From NCBI RefSeq assembly GCF_050948215.1, contig NC_135151.1:22256720-22320719 (forward strand): a stretch of 64,000 nt of DNA, read 5' to 3'. This stretch comes from Halictus rubicundus. Lineage: Eukaryota > Arthropoda > Insecta > Hymenoptera > Halictidae. Position numbers and translations under genes: made by a program. The stretch's first letter is position 1. Each line of letters begins with the position of its first letter. Below, one piece after another: positions 34,197 through 46,199 of this stretch. The notes under the pieces were generated by a model. The model was not told the origin of the DNA, made no database searches, and saw only the letters and a program-made list of their open reading frames with translations.

Positions 34197-37139
34197 TTAC
34201 GTAGTGAGAGTACGGAGCAAACTCAAATAAGCCAGAGACGATTTCAGAACCTGCAACGAATTCAAGCTTAATTGAAATCGTGGATCAGCTTGTGTGCTAC
34301 TTACGCTGCAAAAACTGCCTAACGACAAGTTCACGATTTTCCCAGCAGTCAGTTTCGTGGACGAGTTCGAGATCGCCAGCATCAGTACCAAGCCGAGCGC
34401 TTTTCTTCCTGGTAAACGGTACCAGTTGATCATGTAAGCCGTCGAGCCAAGTTTTATACACTGAAAATAAACGATTGTTAATATCATTCTAACATGAAAC
34501 TAACGATTATTGTTGTACCGAGTGGCGTACCTCCTCAGAGAGAATCTCGCCGATGTAGCAGAGTATAAAAATGTTGAATATAAATGATATCAGCAATATA
34601 CAATAGGTCATTGCTCCGACAGTGTCACTTTGCTCCCATTCCTGGGAAACTGACATGATTCGAACATTAGTACATTCGAACCTAACCGAAGGATCATCGC
34701 GAAAGGATTATCCAGTAAAGTAGGACATTTTGATTATTCAGAAATGTTCGGTAATCTTTACCACTTTTTAATCATCCGCGATCAGTGTCAGCACACAATT
34801 AATAATTATACATATAATTTAAATCTGTGAGCGTAACATATTCAAAATGCAAAAGATTTGCCCCGGAATCGAGACATGAATCCTAATTAACCACAGATCA
34901 TTAGAAGGAATAAGAATATATTCTCAAAATTTTCTGATTTACTGAATTATTGTGTCATCTTCGCCATAGTTCTCACCGTCAGAACGAAATAGCCTAAGAA
35001 ACATATGTTCAGCGTGCATCCCACGAATTCCACGAAGCATATCTCGTTCAGCAGTCCTTCGACCTGTGATATAAAACTGAAAATTCCCAAATTTTTCCTA
35101 AAAGCCCTCTCGCAAGGTATGCCACAGCATACTTCGGTAGTGGGTATCTTCTGGTGCTTCGATGATCTCGAAGCAATTTTTTTCGCCTCTTAATAATTTT
35201 AATAAGTCACGAATAAAATACTCGTATTCTTAAAGTCGTTTGATATATTCACTGTTTTGTGTTTCGCCTACTCGTTTTCAACATGAACACATTGAATTCG
35301 CAGTCTAGTTAGCAGTTTAGACAAATGTCATTTATTCTACAAATATTTAAAAAATCCAAACCCTCTCGATCACAAAAAAATTCCTCAAATACCCCCCAGA
35401 CTGGGAAAACCCTTTGCACTCGAAGCTATTTGAACTCCAAAGCGAAACATTTCTTCCGACCTAGAATATTTCCCTTCTATATATTTTTCTTTCATGTTAT
35501 ACATACGAAAATGGTGAAATTTACTCGTACAATACTGAAGTGTTTAGTAATTTGTTAAATACAAACAAATTTAATAATGTGAAAAATATTTTGAATAATA
35601 ATACAGCAATTTTTAGTGGCGCCTTACAATCGCCATTCGAGTGCCAAGGATTAAGTTGTAACATACGAATGTCAGATTTTAGTTTATCTTAAATTCTGTT
35701 TCATTAAAAAATCTCACATATTGACGTTGTGCTTTGCAACAGTAATCAACGTAATTTTTGCATCTGGATCATTTCCCCAACAAAAAAGAAACCTTCAGGG
35801 ATTAAGAAAACATTGAAGACACTGTTAAGAAATTTGTTGACACCGGAACACCGAATTTACATATATTGTCACGTTCCGTGGGTCAGTCATTAACGTGGGT
35901 GACGGAATTATTTGTCCAGGTTTTAAAATCAATTTTTGCGTTAATATATTCATTGTACCAAATTTGATTAGGATCTGTAAAATGCAAGAAAGTTGTAGGA
36001 CTACTCAATATCATACATTCAATTTCTTTCAATTTTCATTTCGTTAAATCACTTACTTTGATTTCATGGAACTTTTGAGGTTTCTAGTATGGCAGTCAAA
36101 GTGTTAATGAAAATTGTATTTTCAACTTACTCGAGAATTAAAAAAAAAACATTTGGACGTGACAATATAAAACTGTACTAAGAAACCTGGAAATATATTT
36201 AGTATATTTTGATGAAAACTACTTATCATGAAAAATGTTCCTCTAAAATGAATTCTACAAATCGGACATTCCATATATTAGAGCCTAATATATATCAACC
36301 ATTTTCGGTTCGTTAGAAACGTAAGTGGCGGTTTACCCTAGAATCCGCAAATGATGCTGCACGATATCGCCCAGATAATCCTCAGCACTCTTGCGATTAT
36401 TATTCGCGGTGGCACTGTTAACCAGCTGATTAAGCCTGACCGAAAGAATCTTAAATTGCCCGCAAGCATGCATGGCGAACACAGCGGCAAGGCTGCAAGC
36501 GCCGACGGTGACCGAGTAGATCACAAATCCGGCCAGGCATTGCATCAATTGAGCGATCTCGAAGGCGGGACTTGTTCGCGGATCGATCATGCCGCGATAA
36601 ATCGGGAAAGCCAGCGACCTGACGGTCTCGTTATCAATGATCTCCGTTCTCTTGCTGCACAACGGCATCACGGTGGTGTAGAAAAATCCTCCGGAGTACA
36701 TGAACGCTGCGCAGAACACCGCTAAAAATCTGCCGAACCTGGCGCTCTCGATCATGATCTCTCTGTTCCGGTTGTCCCCTGGCGAAACGCACCGTTCCCA
36801 GTCCGACCAAATTTTCCGAACGCATTCGCCGATCTGTTTCCCACGGGAGAGGAGTATGCAATATTTCACGGCAGCCATCACGCAGAAGCTCAGCGGACCG
36901 ATCATTTTGATCTTGGCGTCCAGGTCGCCGTTCTTGTCGAGGATGGCGCACAACGTGCACGGGACCAGCAGGTATCCTATCAGAAAGGTGCTGATCGACG
37001 CGAGCGTCACTATACTAATCTTCTCCGGCGTGCCGGAGCACAGTGACACCGGCCACACGCCGATCGGCTTCAACAGCCAACGATTTATCTGCACACTGTA
37101 CAACATCAAGTCCCCGTGCACCGGACTCGACGAAATCAT
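34197..37139 (-). CDS. OR9: odorant receptor (7tm_6), 5 exons, 407 aa
   Basis: Exons: 37139-36337, 35076-34977, 34641-34531, 34460-34305, 34250-34197. The start is MISSSPVHGDLMLYS, directly before the conserved QINRWLLKPIGVWP; the open frame above it lacks paralog support. TM4 reads VTVGACSLAAVFAMHACGQFKIL, i.e. the HACGQ form of the OR9-OR15 group. Exon 1 ends CTA GG|GTAAAC, giving Gly at the junction instead of Arg or Lys. Exon 2: QVEGLLNEICFVEFVGCTLN. Exon 3: IFILCYIGEILSEE. Tail VLKSSLAYLSLLRTLTT. It marks the border between the two sequence groups; its exons 4-5 resemble OR14/15 (TKLTAGK, RTLT). A GCGCATGTGC element lies at 37217-37226. Confidence 0.9.
35406..35654. mobile_element. TTAA-type MITE (CCCTTTGCACTCG family)
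   Basis: AACCCTTTGCACTCGAAGC at the left, and ATTCGAGTGCCAAGGATTAA at the right, pair imperfectly. It lies in OR9 intron 1. The interior aligns with 15300-15470 in reverse. Confidence 0.7.
35890..36107. mobile_element. TTAA-flanked MITE (ACACGTTGACTGCC family, diverged left end)
   Basis: The right end GGCAGTCAAAGTGTTAA is intact and the left begins TTAACGTGGGTGACGG. It shares TTATTTGTCCAGGTTTTAAA and AAAATGCAAGAAAGTT with 8923-9162. It lies in OR9 intron 1. Confidence 0.75.
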
Positions 37140-38702
37140 GATACCGGCCCCGACGAATGTGCACCTACAACTAACAGAGACCAGCGATTGATACATCGAT
37201 TGCTCCCGAAGCTTTCGCGCATGTGCCCGCCACTTTTGATCGGTGTTGTGGATACATGAGAAATTAAGCAGTTCCCAGAATGAACGATCTCGAACGACAG
37301 TTGGTCGCACGATGAAGTTTTAATCGCGCGAGGGTTGCGCAAAACTGCTTCGTCCTCTGGCTTTTTTTCGTAGCTGGTTTTTTCATGGTCGCGTGAGGGA
37401 CGACTTCGAATCAACCGGTGAAGTAGGGGGTGAGTAGCAAGGGAAACAACAACTGTTAGGCTAACTGGCGGTTTCGAGTGTAGAGTGCTGTGGGGTGGTC
37501 GTCGGGAGGTATAGCTCTGTGTAACATTTCCCGACGAAACTGACCTATTGGATGATTGCGAAAGTTCGTTGCCCAATTTTCGGAGACCTCGAGACCTGAA
37601 GAGAAAAACGCGGTCTTCATGAAATGCGAAATCCACCGGCTTGTATCACGTTCAAACAATTGCGGCGGTGACTATATGATTGATTAACCAAGCTGATTGT
37701 AGTTTATGTCAGGCACGAACTTTTGCAATTTATCTAATAATATTGTTGTCTTGTGTCCGACATTTGCAATACCTTCTGCATGATCGAGGTAATTGAAAGT
37801 TAACGAGATAATTTTCAGATCGTAATATATTTCATGTCCTCCGTGCTACGAGTATTAAAAATATTGTCCTACAATATTTGCTGTCCAGTGTTGTAAATGT
37901 GTTGAAAATTTTTATTTTTGCGATAGAAAAAAGTATTTGAAATGTTTACGCACGGCGTCTGGCAAGTATTGTTGCATAATATTATTGTAGTGACAAAAAT
38001 GGTACAGAGACAATTAAGCAAAAGCTTTTACGGCTTGCATATAATTTTTTTAATTAAACTCTGTTTGGAAATTTGTAACATTTCATTCAGAATATCCAAG
38101 TCAGTTCGTCCGCATTTTCTGAATCAATTTTCTTCTTCAAGAAATCATTTCCATTTGAGTACAAGAAAACGTGTTTTATTAATTTCATTTTCCAACGGAC
38201 AGAACAAGTGTCTCCCACCTGTACACGATTTCCAACATACTTAACAATTGCAATATCTATTGATGTAACGTGAGAACAAGTCCACCATATTTGTGTCATT
38301 TAAACAGATTTATTTTATAAGTGAAAAACAAACAAAACATGATGTTTCAATATTTTTGCTAGTATCGTATGTGAAATATAGCTCGGGTGTTGCAGACTTG
38401 GACATAAAAAATGACACGCAACGTGCATTACGACTGTAATTAAAAATGTAAACGTCATGTATATCCAATTTTCATACTTTCATTGGAATCCTTCTAGAAA
38501 CCAGCAGCTATTAAACATGTCACGCCAAAAGAACAAAAAGAATCGAAGGATAAAATAACATAGAATGTTCACATGCGATGCTTTTTAAATATTATATTTA
38601 ACAATGAACTCCACTAATGCGCTTTCTAAGCAGGATTCTACATATTTGGATCTCTCGGGAATTTTGTACACATGATTCAACGTTCGAACAGGGGCGGAAA
38701 TA
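37140..38702. other. Intergenic region between OR10 and OR9, with the OR9 promoter
   Basis: GCGCATGTGC at 37217-37226 is 78 nt before the OR9 ATG, the usual place of the palindrome; TTGCGCAA at 37335 is a second partial match. The region beyond 37700 is AT-rich with nothing recognised. Confidence 0.45.
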
Positions 38703-41700
38703 TTATACAGTCTGTCGCAGAAGGTTGAAATACGCGAAGGAAGATTTCATTGTCTAAAATGACAGGAAGTTCTCATAAAATGGCCACAGACGTTCGATTC
38801 CATTTGCTCGCAACTTACAAGGCATACTTACTTGACCGAACGTGTAAATGGACATGTGGAACATCTTGCTGGCGGTGATCTTAATCATCACGCTCGACCT
38901 CGCTATGATCATGCCCAGGTCAAGAACGGATCTATTAGGTAAGCTATACCAGTCTGTCATGTACACCACTTCACCGACTTTCTTGCACTGTTGAGAATGC
39001 ACTCGGTGAATCTCGATCGCAGTTTTAATCGGTTGCATCTACCGTCGGTGCCTCGCAAGAAGTCTCGCGGGACGGCACAAGGGCAAAGGGGTCACACGCT
39101 CGCTCCGCCTATCCCCACCGTTGACGCTCCAGTAGGCCAACGCTTAGGCTTTCCGCGTCACGCGCTGTATAGTACGTGCCACCGCTTTAGCCAATAGAGC
39201 AGCTGGAGGCGTGCCCCTTCCACTCCGACCAATCAGCGCCGCGTTCCTTTCACGAGACTTCTTGCACGGCACGCACAGTACTTATCGCCGTTACCTGTTC
39301 TGTCAGTATTTGACCGATATAACAGAGCAAAAACACGTTGAAAGTCATAGAAAACAGTATCATGAAATAGGTGGTCAGGTTTTGGTAATCGTGATCGTCC
39401 CATTCCTAAAAGAACAATACTCTCGTCCCTTGAGATTGTCGTGAATCAGTCCACAACGACGAAACACTCTGACAAATATGGCGTTCTATGCTATAGTGGC
39501 CTTCTGCGAATCTATTCCCATCTAGACACACGGGGGAAGAGCACTATAGTACTCCGCACCAGTCCACTGTTCAAATCGATATATATTATTGCACATCGAC
39601 ATTTGCTTGTAATAGTACATTTAAACTGACACACTTTTTTTTATGTACATCCATTTTAACGTAGTCGCGAATAGCTTTTTCGAAAATTCTGCTTTTGAAT
39701 AGTTCTTTAAAGAACTCGATAAGAATTTTATTTTCTCTTAGTAAGGAGTAAGACAGAAAAGTAATACGTTTAGGAAATTGTTAAAAATAATTTTTCCATA
39801 AAAAGCGAAGAGTTTTGTGCAATAAGCTTGTCATCGTTCTGCTGTAATACAGTCGCGAGCATAATTCGCGTGAACTCCGTGTGGCGGCCGGTAATTTCAA
39901 TGCGTGATAAAGCGATGACGCTCGAAGCGTCATGCTACGGTATCTGGAATCTAGAAGAATTATAATGAACATCTGTTTCTCGTGTACGTCACCATCTTGT
40001 CTAAACGTGTCTAAGAAATATCGCAATGTAATCTGAAAAACTGAAAATATTATTATATTTATTTTTACACACAGATTCCTTGGAAAAATGAATCTACCGA
40101 AGTTCGTACAATTTAATTTTATTTGTGCGTGTTGTGAGGTTAATTACAATAACACGTTGATAATCATTCGAGATATCTAGATCATCGTTGATACAATATA
40201 GTGATTTGGACTGTGGATTGTGATAAAGTTCAATGATCATTGATGTTATTTACAATTCAGTTGAAATATTGTAATCAATTTTCTTTAGCCTGAACCTTTA
40301 TGAAATACAGCAAGAAAATCTTGTATTATTCACAAATATTTATGAATGTTCCAAGCTGTTGACATTAATCTATAAAAACAAACACGAGACTATTATTTAT
40401 TTTTCTGAGTTTAAAATGTTATTCTTGTATAAATACCACGATCGTTTATTCAAGTTTTGAATATATAGTATTATTCAATGTGAGAGCAGATACAAATAAT
40501 CATGTGGATATATTTCTCTTGAATGATGAACACATTTATCAATATTAAATGTTAAAAAGATGATGTATGTTCAACATAACATTGTGACGTACCGTAAGGA
40601 TATAATATCCGAGCATGCACGTACAGACAGTGCTGTGGAACATTTCCGAAAAACATATTTTATTCATCACCGCTTCAATTTGCGATATGAAACTGCAATA
40701 TTTATAAATTTTCCGAATTAAATTTCTTTCCTTATGTCACCACTGAACACGTTCGCTGCCAATAACGTTTTACAACATTCTAACAAACTTCATCCAATTT
40801 CCAAAGCTTGAAATACGTTTCCGAAATTATGAAATTATGAATTTACTTGCGAGTCTTATCTATTGTAAAGCAAAAAAATAAATTCTCAATACATCAAAAA
40901 CTGAGACAAAAGTTTACTGAGGATGTATTTCAAGGTCATAAAAATCGGTGGAGGCTCTCTAGTGTAAATAATTTTAATTCAGTGAGTCAATACAGTGACT
41001 CACGAAAGTATTTGAACACTTACCATCAAATACTTTATTCGTCATAATAAGTATAGTATACAACACTCACAGAAATATTATTAAAACATTTATGTTTGTA
41101 AGAAATAATTCATAACTATTGCACACGCATTTCGATTCACTTGAAACTTGACCTGTATAATCTAGGGAGTCATACCAATTTACAATGTTAATAATATTTC
41201 CGTAAAGTATTGTACAATATACTTATTATAATAAATAAAGTACTTCGTGGTAAGTGTTCAAATACTTTCGCGAGTCACTGTAGATATAAAATTTACATCC
41301 CCATGAGAAATTAAATACGACCACATTTCAGTAACAAACATGCAAGTTCCATATAAAATAACTTTTGCAAAAACAGATTGTCCCGTTGCCACGTTGATGG
41401 CAACGAACGAGGCAACATTAAACCCAGCAGAAAGTTTACCTTAAAATCCTCAGATGATTCTCCACGATGGCTCCGGTCTCGGTAATCAAGATATTCGTGT
41501 CATGATCTCGCGGTCTGTTCACCATTTCGGTGATCTGAGTCATCAGAATGTTCAGCTGACCGCACGCGTGAGCGGCCAGAGCGGCGGCGAGGCTGAACGC
41601 TCCGACAGCGCTGGAGTTGACTACGAACGCGGAGAGGAATTGCGAGACGAGAATGATCTCGTTGGCGGGGCTCTCATCGGGGTTGACCAGTTTCTGGTAA

Positions 41701-42242
41701 AATTCGCAAGGCAGTACGTGCACGATTCTGGTCTCGTTGCCGATCACCACGGGCCGCGTCGACAGCGCGGTGACGAAGCAATAAGAGAGAACGCCGCCCT
41801 GCATGAAAACGGCGCAAAACACAGAGGCGAAACGGCCGAAGTTGGCGTACCTGGTCATCACCGATCGATGCTGCACTTTGGTCACGATCTGCCAGTCCGA
41901 TCGCAGATGCTGCACGCAATCGCGTATCTCGTTGCCGCGGACCAGCAACGCGGTGTAATTAACGCCGCCCATGAACCAATGGATCAGCGGGCCGAACGCT
42001 CTCAGCTTCTTGCCGATTTCCACGTCCTCCAAGCAGATGTGCAGCATGCAGGGGATCACGGTGAACAGGATGCAGCAGTAGCAGAGGATGATCAACATCA
42101 CCGAGGCGAGTCGTTCGAGTCTAGACGTGGACAAGGACGACGGCCAGGCGCCGATCGGCTTCAGGAACCATCGGTTCACCTGTAAACTGCGATCGCTCGG
42201 ACTGCCGGGCTGCTGGATGATCGTCGTTGATTGGCTGACCAT
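38703..42242 (-). CDS. OR10: odorant receptor (7tm_6), 5 exons, 406 aa
   Basis: Exons: 42242-41440, 40692-40593, 39405-39295, 38987-38832, 38753-38703. The start is MVSQSTTIIQQPG; the three codons before it open with GTG, not ATG. Exon 1: VNRWFLKPIGAWPSS, TM1-TM4, AVGAFSLAAALAAHACGQLNIL. Exon 2: FISQIEAVMNKICFSEMFHS. Exon 3: EWDDHDYQNLTTYFMILFS. Exon 4: CKKVGEVVYMTDWYSLP. Tail TMKSSFAYFNLLRQTV, beginning with Thr where OR11 has Val. It is the sister of OR11. Intron 3 is 307 bp, against 68 bp in OR11, because of a GC-rich inverted-repeat insertion (39043-39281). A mariner-like MITE lies in intron 1. Confidence 0.92.
39043..39281. mobile_element. GC-rich 239 bp inverted-repeat insertion with two CCAAT boxes
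   Basis: Alignment of OR10 intron 3 with OR11 intron 3 shows the two introns are the same up to CTAC and again from TTATCGCCG or its equivalent; everything between is extra in OR10. The insertion has imperfect inverted ends with the shared core GCAAGAAGTCTCG. It is strikingly GC-rich and holds CCAAT at 39191-39195 and 39229-39233, as in housekeeping promoters. Confidence 0.8.
40993..41280. mobile_element. Mariner-like MITE with 33 bp inverted repeats
   Basis: CAGTGACTCACGAAAGTATT continues to TGAACACTTACCA, and the right end is its mirror with few changes, ending CGAGTCACTG. TA flanks both ends. It is in OR10 intron 1. Confidence 0.9.
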
Positions 42243-42319
42243 GACAGTCACTCATCGGAGCTCGGCGAGCTACTGAGTAGCCTGATCCGGACGGGACTAG
42301 TCGATGAACCGGGTTGCCC

Positions 42320-42392
42320 AACGCTTGCGCAGATTTCCCGAACATTTCGAACTGTTCGCCGATCGATTCGTCTGGACAATGCAACTTGTTGC
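42320..42392 (-). promoter_or_regulatory. Two conserved palindromes in the OR10 promoter
   Basis: AACGCTTGCGCAGATTTCC and, 50 bp further upstream, GCAACTTGTTGC. Both, with similar spacing, occur in OR11 (46276-46347) and OR12 (50451-50525). Confidence 0.6.
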
Positions 42393-43009
42393 GGGCTCGT
42401 GCATTGGCCGGTGCATTCGCGATGCAGTCGTCGCGTAGACTCATTGTTTTTTTTTTGTTTTGTTTTTTCTGTGAAATGGAGTGATAGCCGGTTTCAAAGG
42501 GGACGAGCGGAAACTTTTTGCGCGTACGAAGAATGAAAGGAAAGTACGTTCAGCGATGCCTGGGAATAATGGAGCAAACATGTGAACATGTTCAGTTTTG
42601 TGGAGAAGATATACTAGGTGTTGCAATCGTTCGTGCGTAATCACTAGACTGCGGATTTTGTGCGCTTATGGCAAAATTGGGTACGTAAAATTGGGTATTT
42701 AGAACGGAAGAACGATTAACAGAGTTTAGGAATATCAACGCATTAGTGTCAACTCCTTAGAACGATTAAAGACACTTCTGTTTGCCCCATGACTGTTGCA
42801 GTTCACACAAAGATTACTCACTTATTATTATATTATCTTGACTTAATCTTGGCTTTCGTGATGAGGCGAGACTCACGTCTTACTATGAGCACAAAAATTA
42901 TTCACAGTTAAATCTGTGAAGTTCTAATACCTGTTCATTTCGTACTTGTTTATACTCGCACACAGACACAGAATGCGCATGCAGGAATGAAACAAAACTA
43001 TATCATTAT

Positions 43010-43197
43010 TAGACTGCTGATCTTTATGCAAAAAATATTGGCTGGAAGACACAGGAGCGGAATAAGAATTTCTTTCTTCTTTTAATTGTTTCATTAAGCC
43101 AAAACCAATAGGCTAGGTGCCCTTAAATCATTTCAATATGGCCACTCTAAATTGTGCTTACCCGTTTTTGTCATAAATGCGTAAAATCCGCAGTCTA
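43010..43197. mobile_element. hAT-like MITE downstream of OR11
   Basis: The ends are TAGACTGCTGATCTTTATGC and GCGTAAAATCCGCAGTCTA; the flanking octamers ATCATTAT and GTCGTTAT match at six of eight. It ends about 135 bp from the OR11 stop codon. Confidence 0.8.
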
Positions 43198-43332
43198 GTC
43201 GTTATATATGTTCTAATGCCTTTGAAATATTGTATTTAACAAAGAATCCAGAAATTATAGTTCTATAGGAAATTCTACAGTTTACCCGGAAGTCTGTACG
43301 CGCTGTTCTACGTTATCATGCGAGTGCACATG

Positions 43333-46199
43333 TCATGTAGTCTCTCGCAGGAGGTTGAAATACGCAAAGGAAGATTTCATTACCTGAAATAGCAAAGTTG
43401 TCGTAAAATGGTCACAGACGCTGCATTTTCTTGAAGAATTATGGTTATGGAAACGTGAAGACGTACTCACTTGACTAAACGTGTAAACGGACATGTGAAC
43501 CATCTTGCTGGCAGTGATTTTGATCACCACGCTCGACCGCACTGTGATCATTCTCAAGTCGAGGATGCATTTATAAGGTAAATGATACCACTCTGACATG
43601 TACACCACTTTACCGACTTTCGCGCACTGTTGAGAATGCAGTCGGTGAATCACGATCGCAGTCTTAAACAGTTGCACCTACTTGTCTCCGTTACCTGGTC
43701 TGTCAGTACTTCACCGATATAACATAGTAAAAATATGTTGAAGGTCATAGAAAACAGAATCATGAAATAGGTGGTCAGGTTTTGGTAATCGTGTTCGTCC
43801 CACTCCTAAAACAACAATGTTTTCATCTTTTTCTTGAAATTGGCATTGTTGCAGCGGTAGTCGCGGCTATAGTTTTCCACAAATCTATTCCTAGTTTGTT
43901 GTTATTACATGTACACTTAAAAAGACAAAGCTCTATATGCTCAACTAAACTCTAATATCAACATAATTATAAATAATTTCTACTGAAAACTGTCTTCTTG
44001 AAGTGTCTCTAAACAATTCTATTGGAATTTCATTGTTTGCTAAAGTGATACCTGAAAAGAATACATCGTCTGAGTGATTATTTTAATGAAATCGTGAAAT
44101 TCTTTCCTATGATGACCAGAAAATTGTTAATATTGTTTCGATGGCGATACAGTTAAAAAATTATGACTACAGTTTATCAACTTATTCTGATGCATATTTT
44201 GAGCGCGTAACGGTTCTGTGCCTCTGGAAAATCAGAGGCTTCTTTGTAAGTATTTTTATGGAGATTGTAAGGTCTTGATCTAAGCCGGATCCTTGGGTCC
44301 GTGCTGTGACATAGATCGTGTAGAAAAGGTCAGCGCGGCCGAAGGTGCACTATATACCGTCATTTAAACCACTAGATACAGTTCAAATTATATCGTGTAT
44401 AGTGTCACTTTAATAAAAAAAAAATTCCACGAATAAGTTGGCGAAAGTCCCATTAAAAAATAATGAAAACTAAAGAAGTTTTGTAATTGGATTAGTAGTG
44501 GTTCACACCGATATACCCGGCCCAGGCAGCTCGAGCTTCTCCCTCCTCGCGGGGTATTCCCTCCAGTGGAGGGGGTAGGCGAACTGACTAAGATCGTGCA
44601 GATCCGTGCGACTTAGAACGAGACCTTACTGTAGACCGTATAAATCCTCAGAAGAAAGAATTTCTGAGAGGAACATTAAATATCTTTATTACCAATAATA
44701 GTAACAAAGACTTAAGCATTGATGCACGAATATCCTATACGTCGGAATGGTTTTGCATAAAATATTAAACAGATATCTTTAGTTCATATTTTGCTGACAT
44801 ACCGTAAGGATGTAATACCCGATCATGCACGTGCTCAAGCTGTTGTGAAACAATTCCGAGAAACATATTGGACTTATCACGTCTTCAATACGCGATATGA
44901 AGCTGAAATTAATGTAATTAAATACACAATAACCCTATAAGGTTGCATATTTAAACTACTTCATCTAATTTATAATTTCAATTTTCACATAGAAATAATT
45001 CAAGTTTTCAAGTTGTGAAACTGTAGAATTTCACCAATCAATTTATCAGTTATTTATATTTTTGAACGAATTTCCCTAAAGCGAAAAATTTAATGGAAAC
45101 AGGACACAAATATGGTGGGCGATCAAATTACTAGAGCCACTTGCATAAGCAGACGACTTTACATTACAATAATAAATTTTTAAACGACAGCCAATCTATA
45201 CTGCATTCGTATTAATTTCGATGCTCGCAAATTGCAAATGGCAAATACACATTTAGTGATGCTGTAGTCAACATTATCCACCACCAGCACAATAAATAAC
45301 ATTTCTCGTAGTGTAGCTCTAATAATTTCGACCACCCACGATAGATCAATGGTACCGAACATCTGAAACCACCGGGGTCAAGCTTAGCATTACTTCAGGA
45401 TCCTCAGATGGTTCTCCACGACGACTCCGATCTGTTCAAAGAAGATTTTCGTGTCTCGGTCTCTCGCCTCGTTCACCATATCCGTGATCCGTGTCATCAG
45501 GATGTTCAGCTGGCCGCAGGCGTGCGCCGCAAGGACAGCGGCGAGACTGAAAGCTCCGACAGCACTGGAATTGACAATGAACCCAGAAACTAGCTGCGAG
45601 GCGAGAACGATCTCGTTCGCTGGGCTGAGATCGGTGTTGAGCAACTTCTGATAAAAGGCGAAGGGCAGCACGTGCACGATTCTGGTCTCGTTGCCGATCT
45701 CCACTTGTCTCGTGGACATTCCGGTGATCAGGCAATAAGAGAGAACGCCGCCCTGCATGAAGGCGCCGCAGAAGACCGAGACGTAACGGCCGACCTTGGC
45801 GTACCTCAGCATCACTTGACGATACTGTACTTTGGAAATGATCTGCCAGTCAGCCTGCAGGTGCTCCACGCAATGGAGAATCTCTTTCCCGCTGGTCAGC
45901 AAGGTGGTGTACTTGATGCCACCCATGATCCAGTGGACTAGAGGGCCGATCGCCCTCAGCTTCTTGTGCAGGTCCGTCTCTTCGAGGCAGATCTGCAGCG
46001 TCCAGGGGACCACGGTGAACAGTATGGAGCCATAACAGGCGACCACCAATACGATTGAAACGAAGCGTTCAAGCCTCGTCGTGGACGCAGAAGGTGGCCA
46101 GGCTCCTATCGGCTTCAAGTACCATCGATTCCACTGAAGACTGTAATCGCTCGGACTGTCGAGGACCGCCCCGATGATCGTCGTTGATTGGTCCACCAT
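43333..46199 (-). CDS. OR11: odorant receptor (7tm_6), 5 exons, 407 aa
   Basis: Exons: 46199-45394, 44902-44803, 43805-43695, 43626-43471, 43383-43333. The start is MVDQSTTIIGAVL. Exon 1: YSLQWNRWYLKPIGAWPPSA, TM1-TM4, AVGAFSLAAVLAAHACGQL. Exon 2: FISRIEDVISPICFSELFHN. Exon 3: EWDEHDYQNLTTYFMILFS. Exon 4: CAKVGKVVYMSEWYHLPYK. Tail VMKSSFAYFNLLRETT. It is a young duplicate of OR10: exon lengths agree (exon 1 three nt longer), intron 3 is the short uninterrupted form, and the promoter and upstream ATG are shared. Intron 2 (about 1 kb) contains a TA-flanked MITE. A 60-codon open stretch in intron 1 (45180-45362) follows an acceptor-like AG but does not match the array exon 2. Confidence 0.92.
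44266..44631. mobile_element. TA-type MITE (GTAAGGTCTTGATCTAAG family)
   Basis: The left end GTAAGGTCTTGATCTAAG pairs with the right end CTTAGAACGAGACCTTACTG; TA follows on the right. Interior blocks GGTCCGTGCTGTGACATAG and GAATAAGTTGGCGAAAGTCC match 30549-30865. It is in OR11 intron 2. Confidence 0.75.

Larger units (their letters stand above)
42243..43332. other. Intergenic region between OR11 and OR10, with the OR10 promoter
   Basis: AACGCTTGCGC at 42320-42330 is 78 nt upstream of the OR10 ATG and GCAACTTGTTGC at 42381-42392 is 139 nt upstream. An out-of-frame ATG lies 13 nt upstream of the start. A hAT tip (TAGACTGCGGATTTT) occurs at about 42646 and a full hAT MITE at 43010-43197. Confidence 0.6.

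Noticed and set aside
45180..45362. 60-codon ORF after an acceptor-like AG in OR11 intron 1
   Set aside because: It could imitate exon 2, but the true 100 nt exon 2 is at 44803-44902 and matches OR10; this stretch does not align and ends in a stop without a donor.
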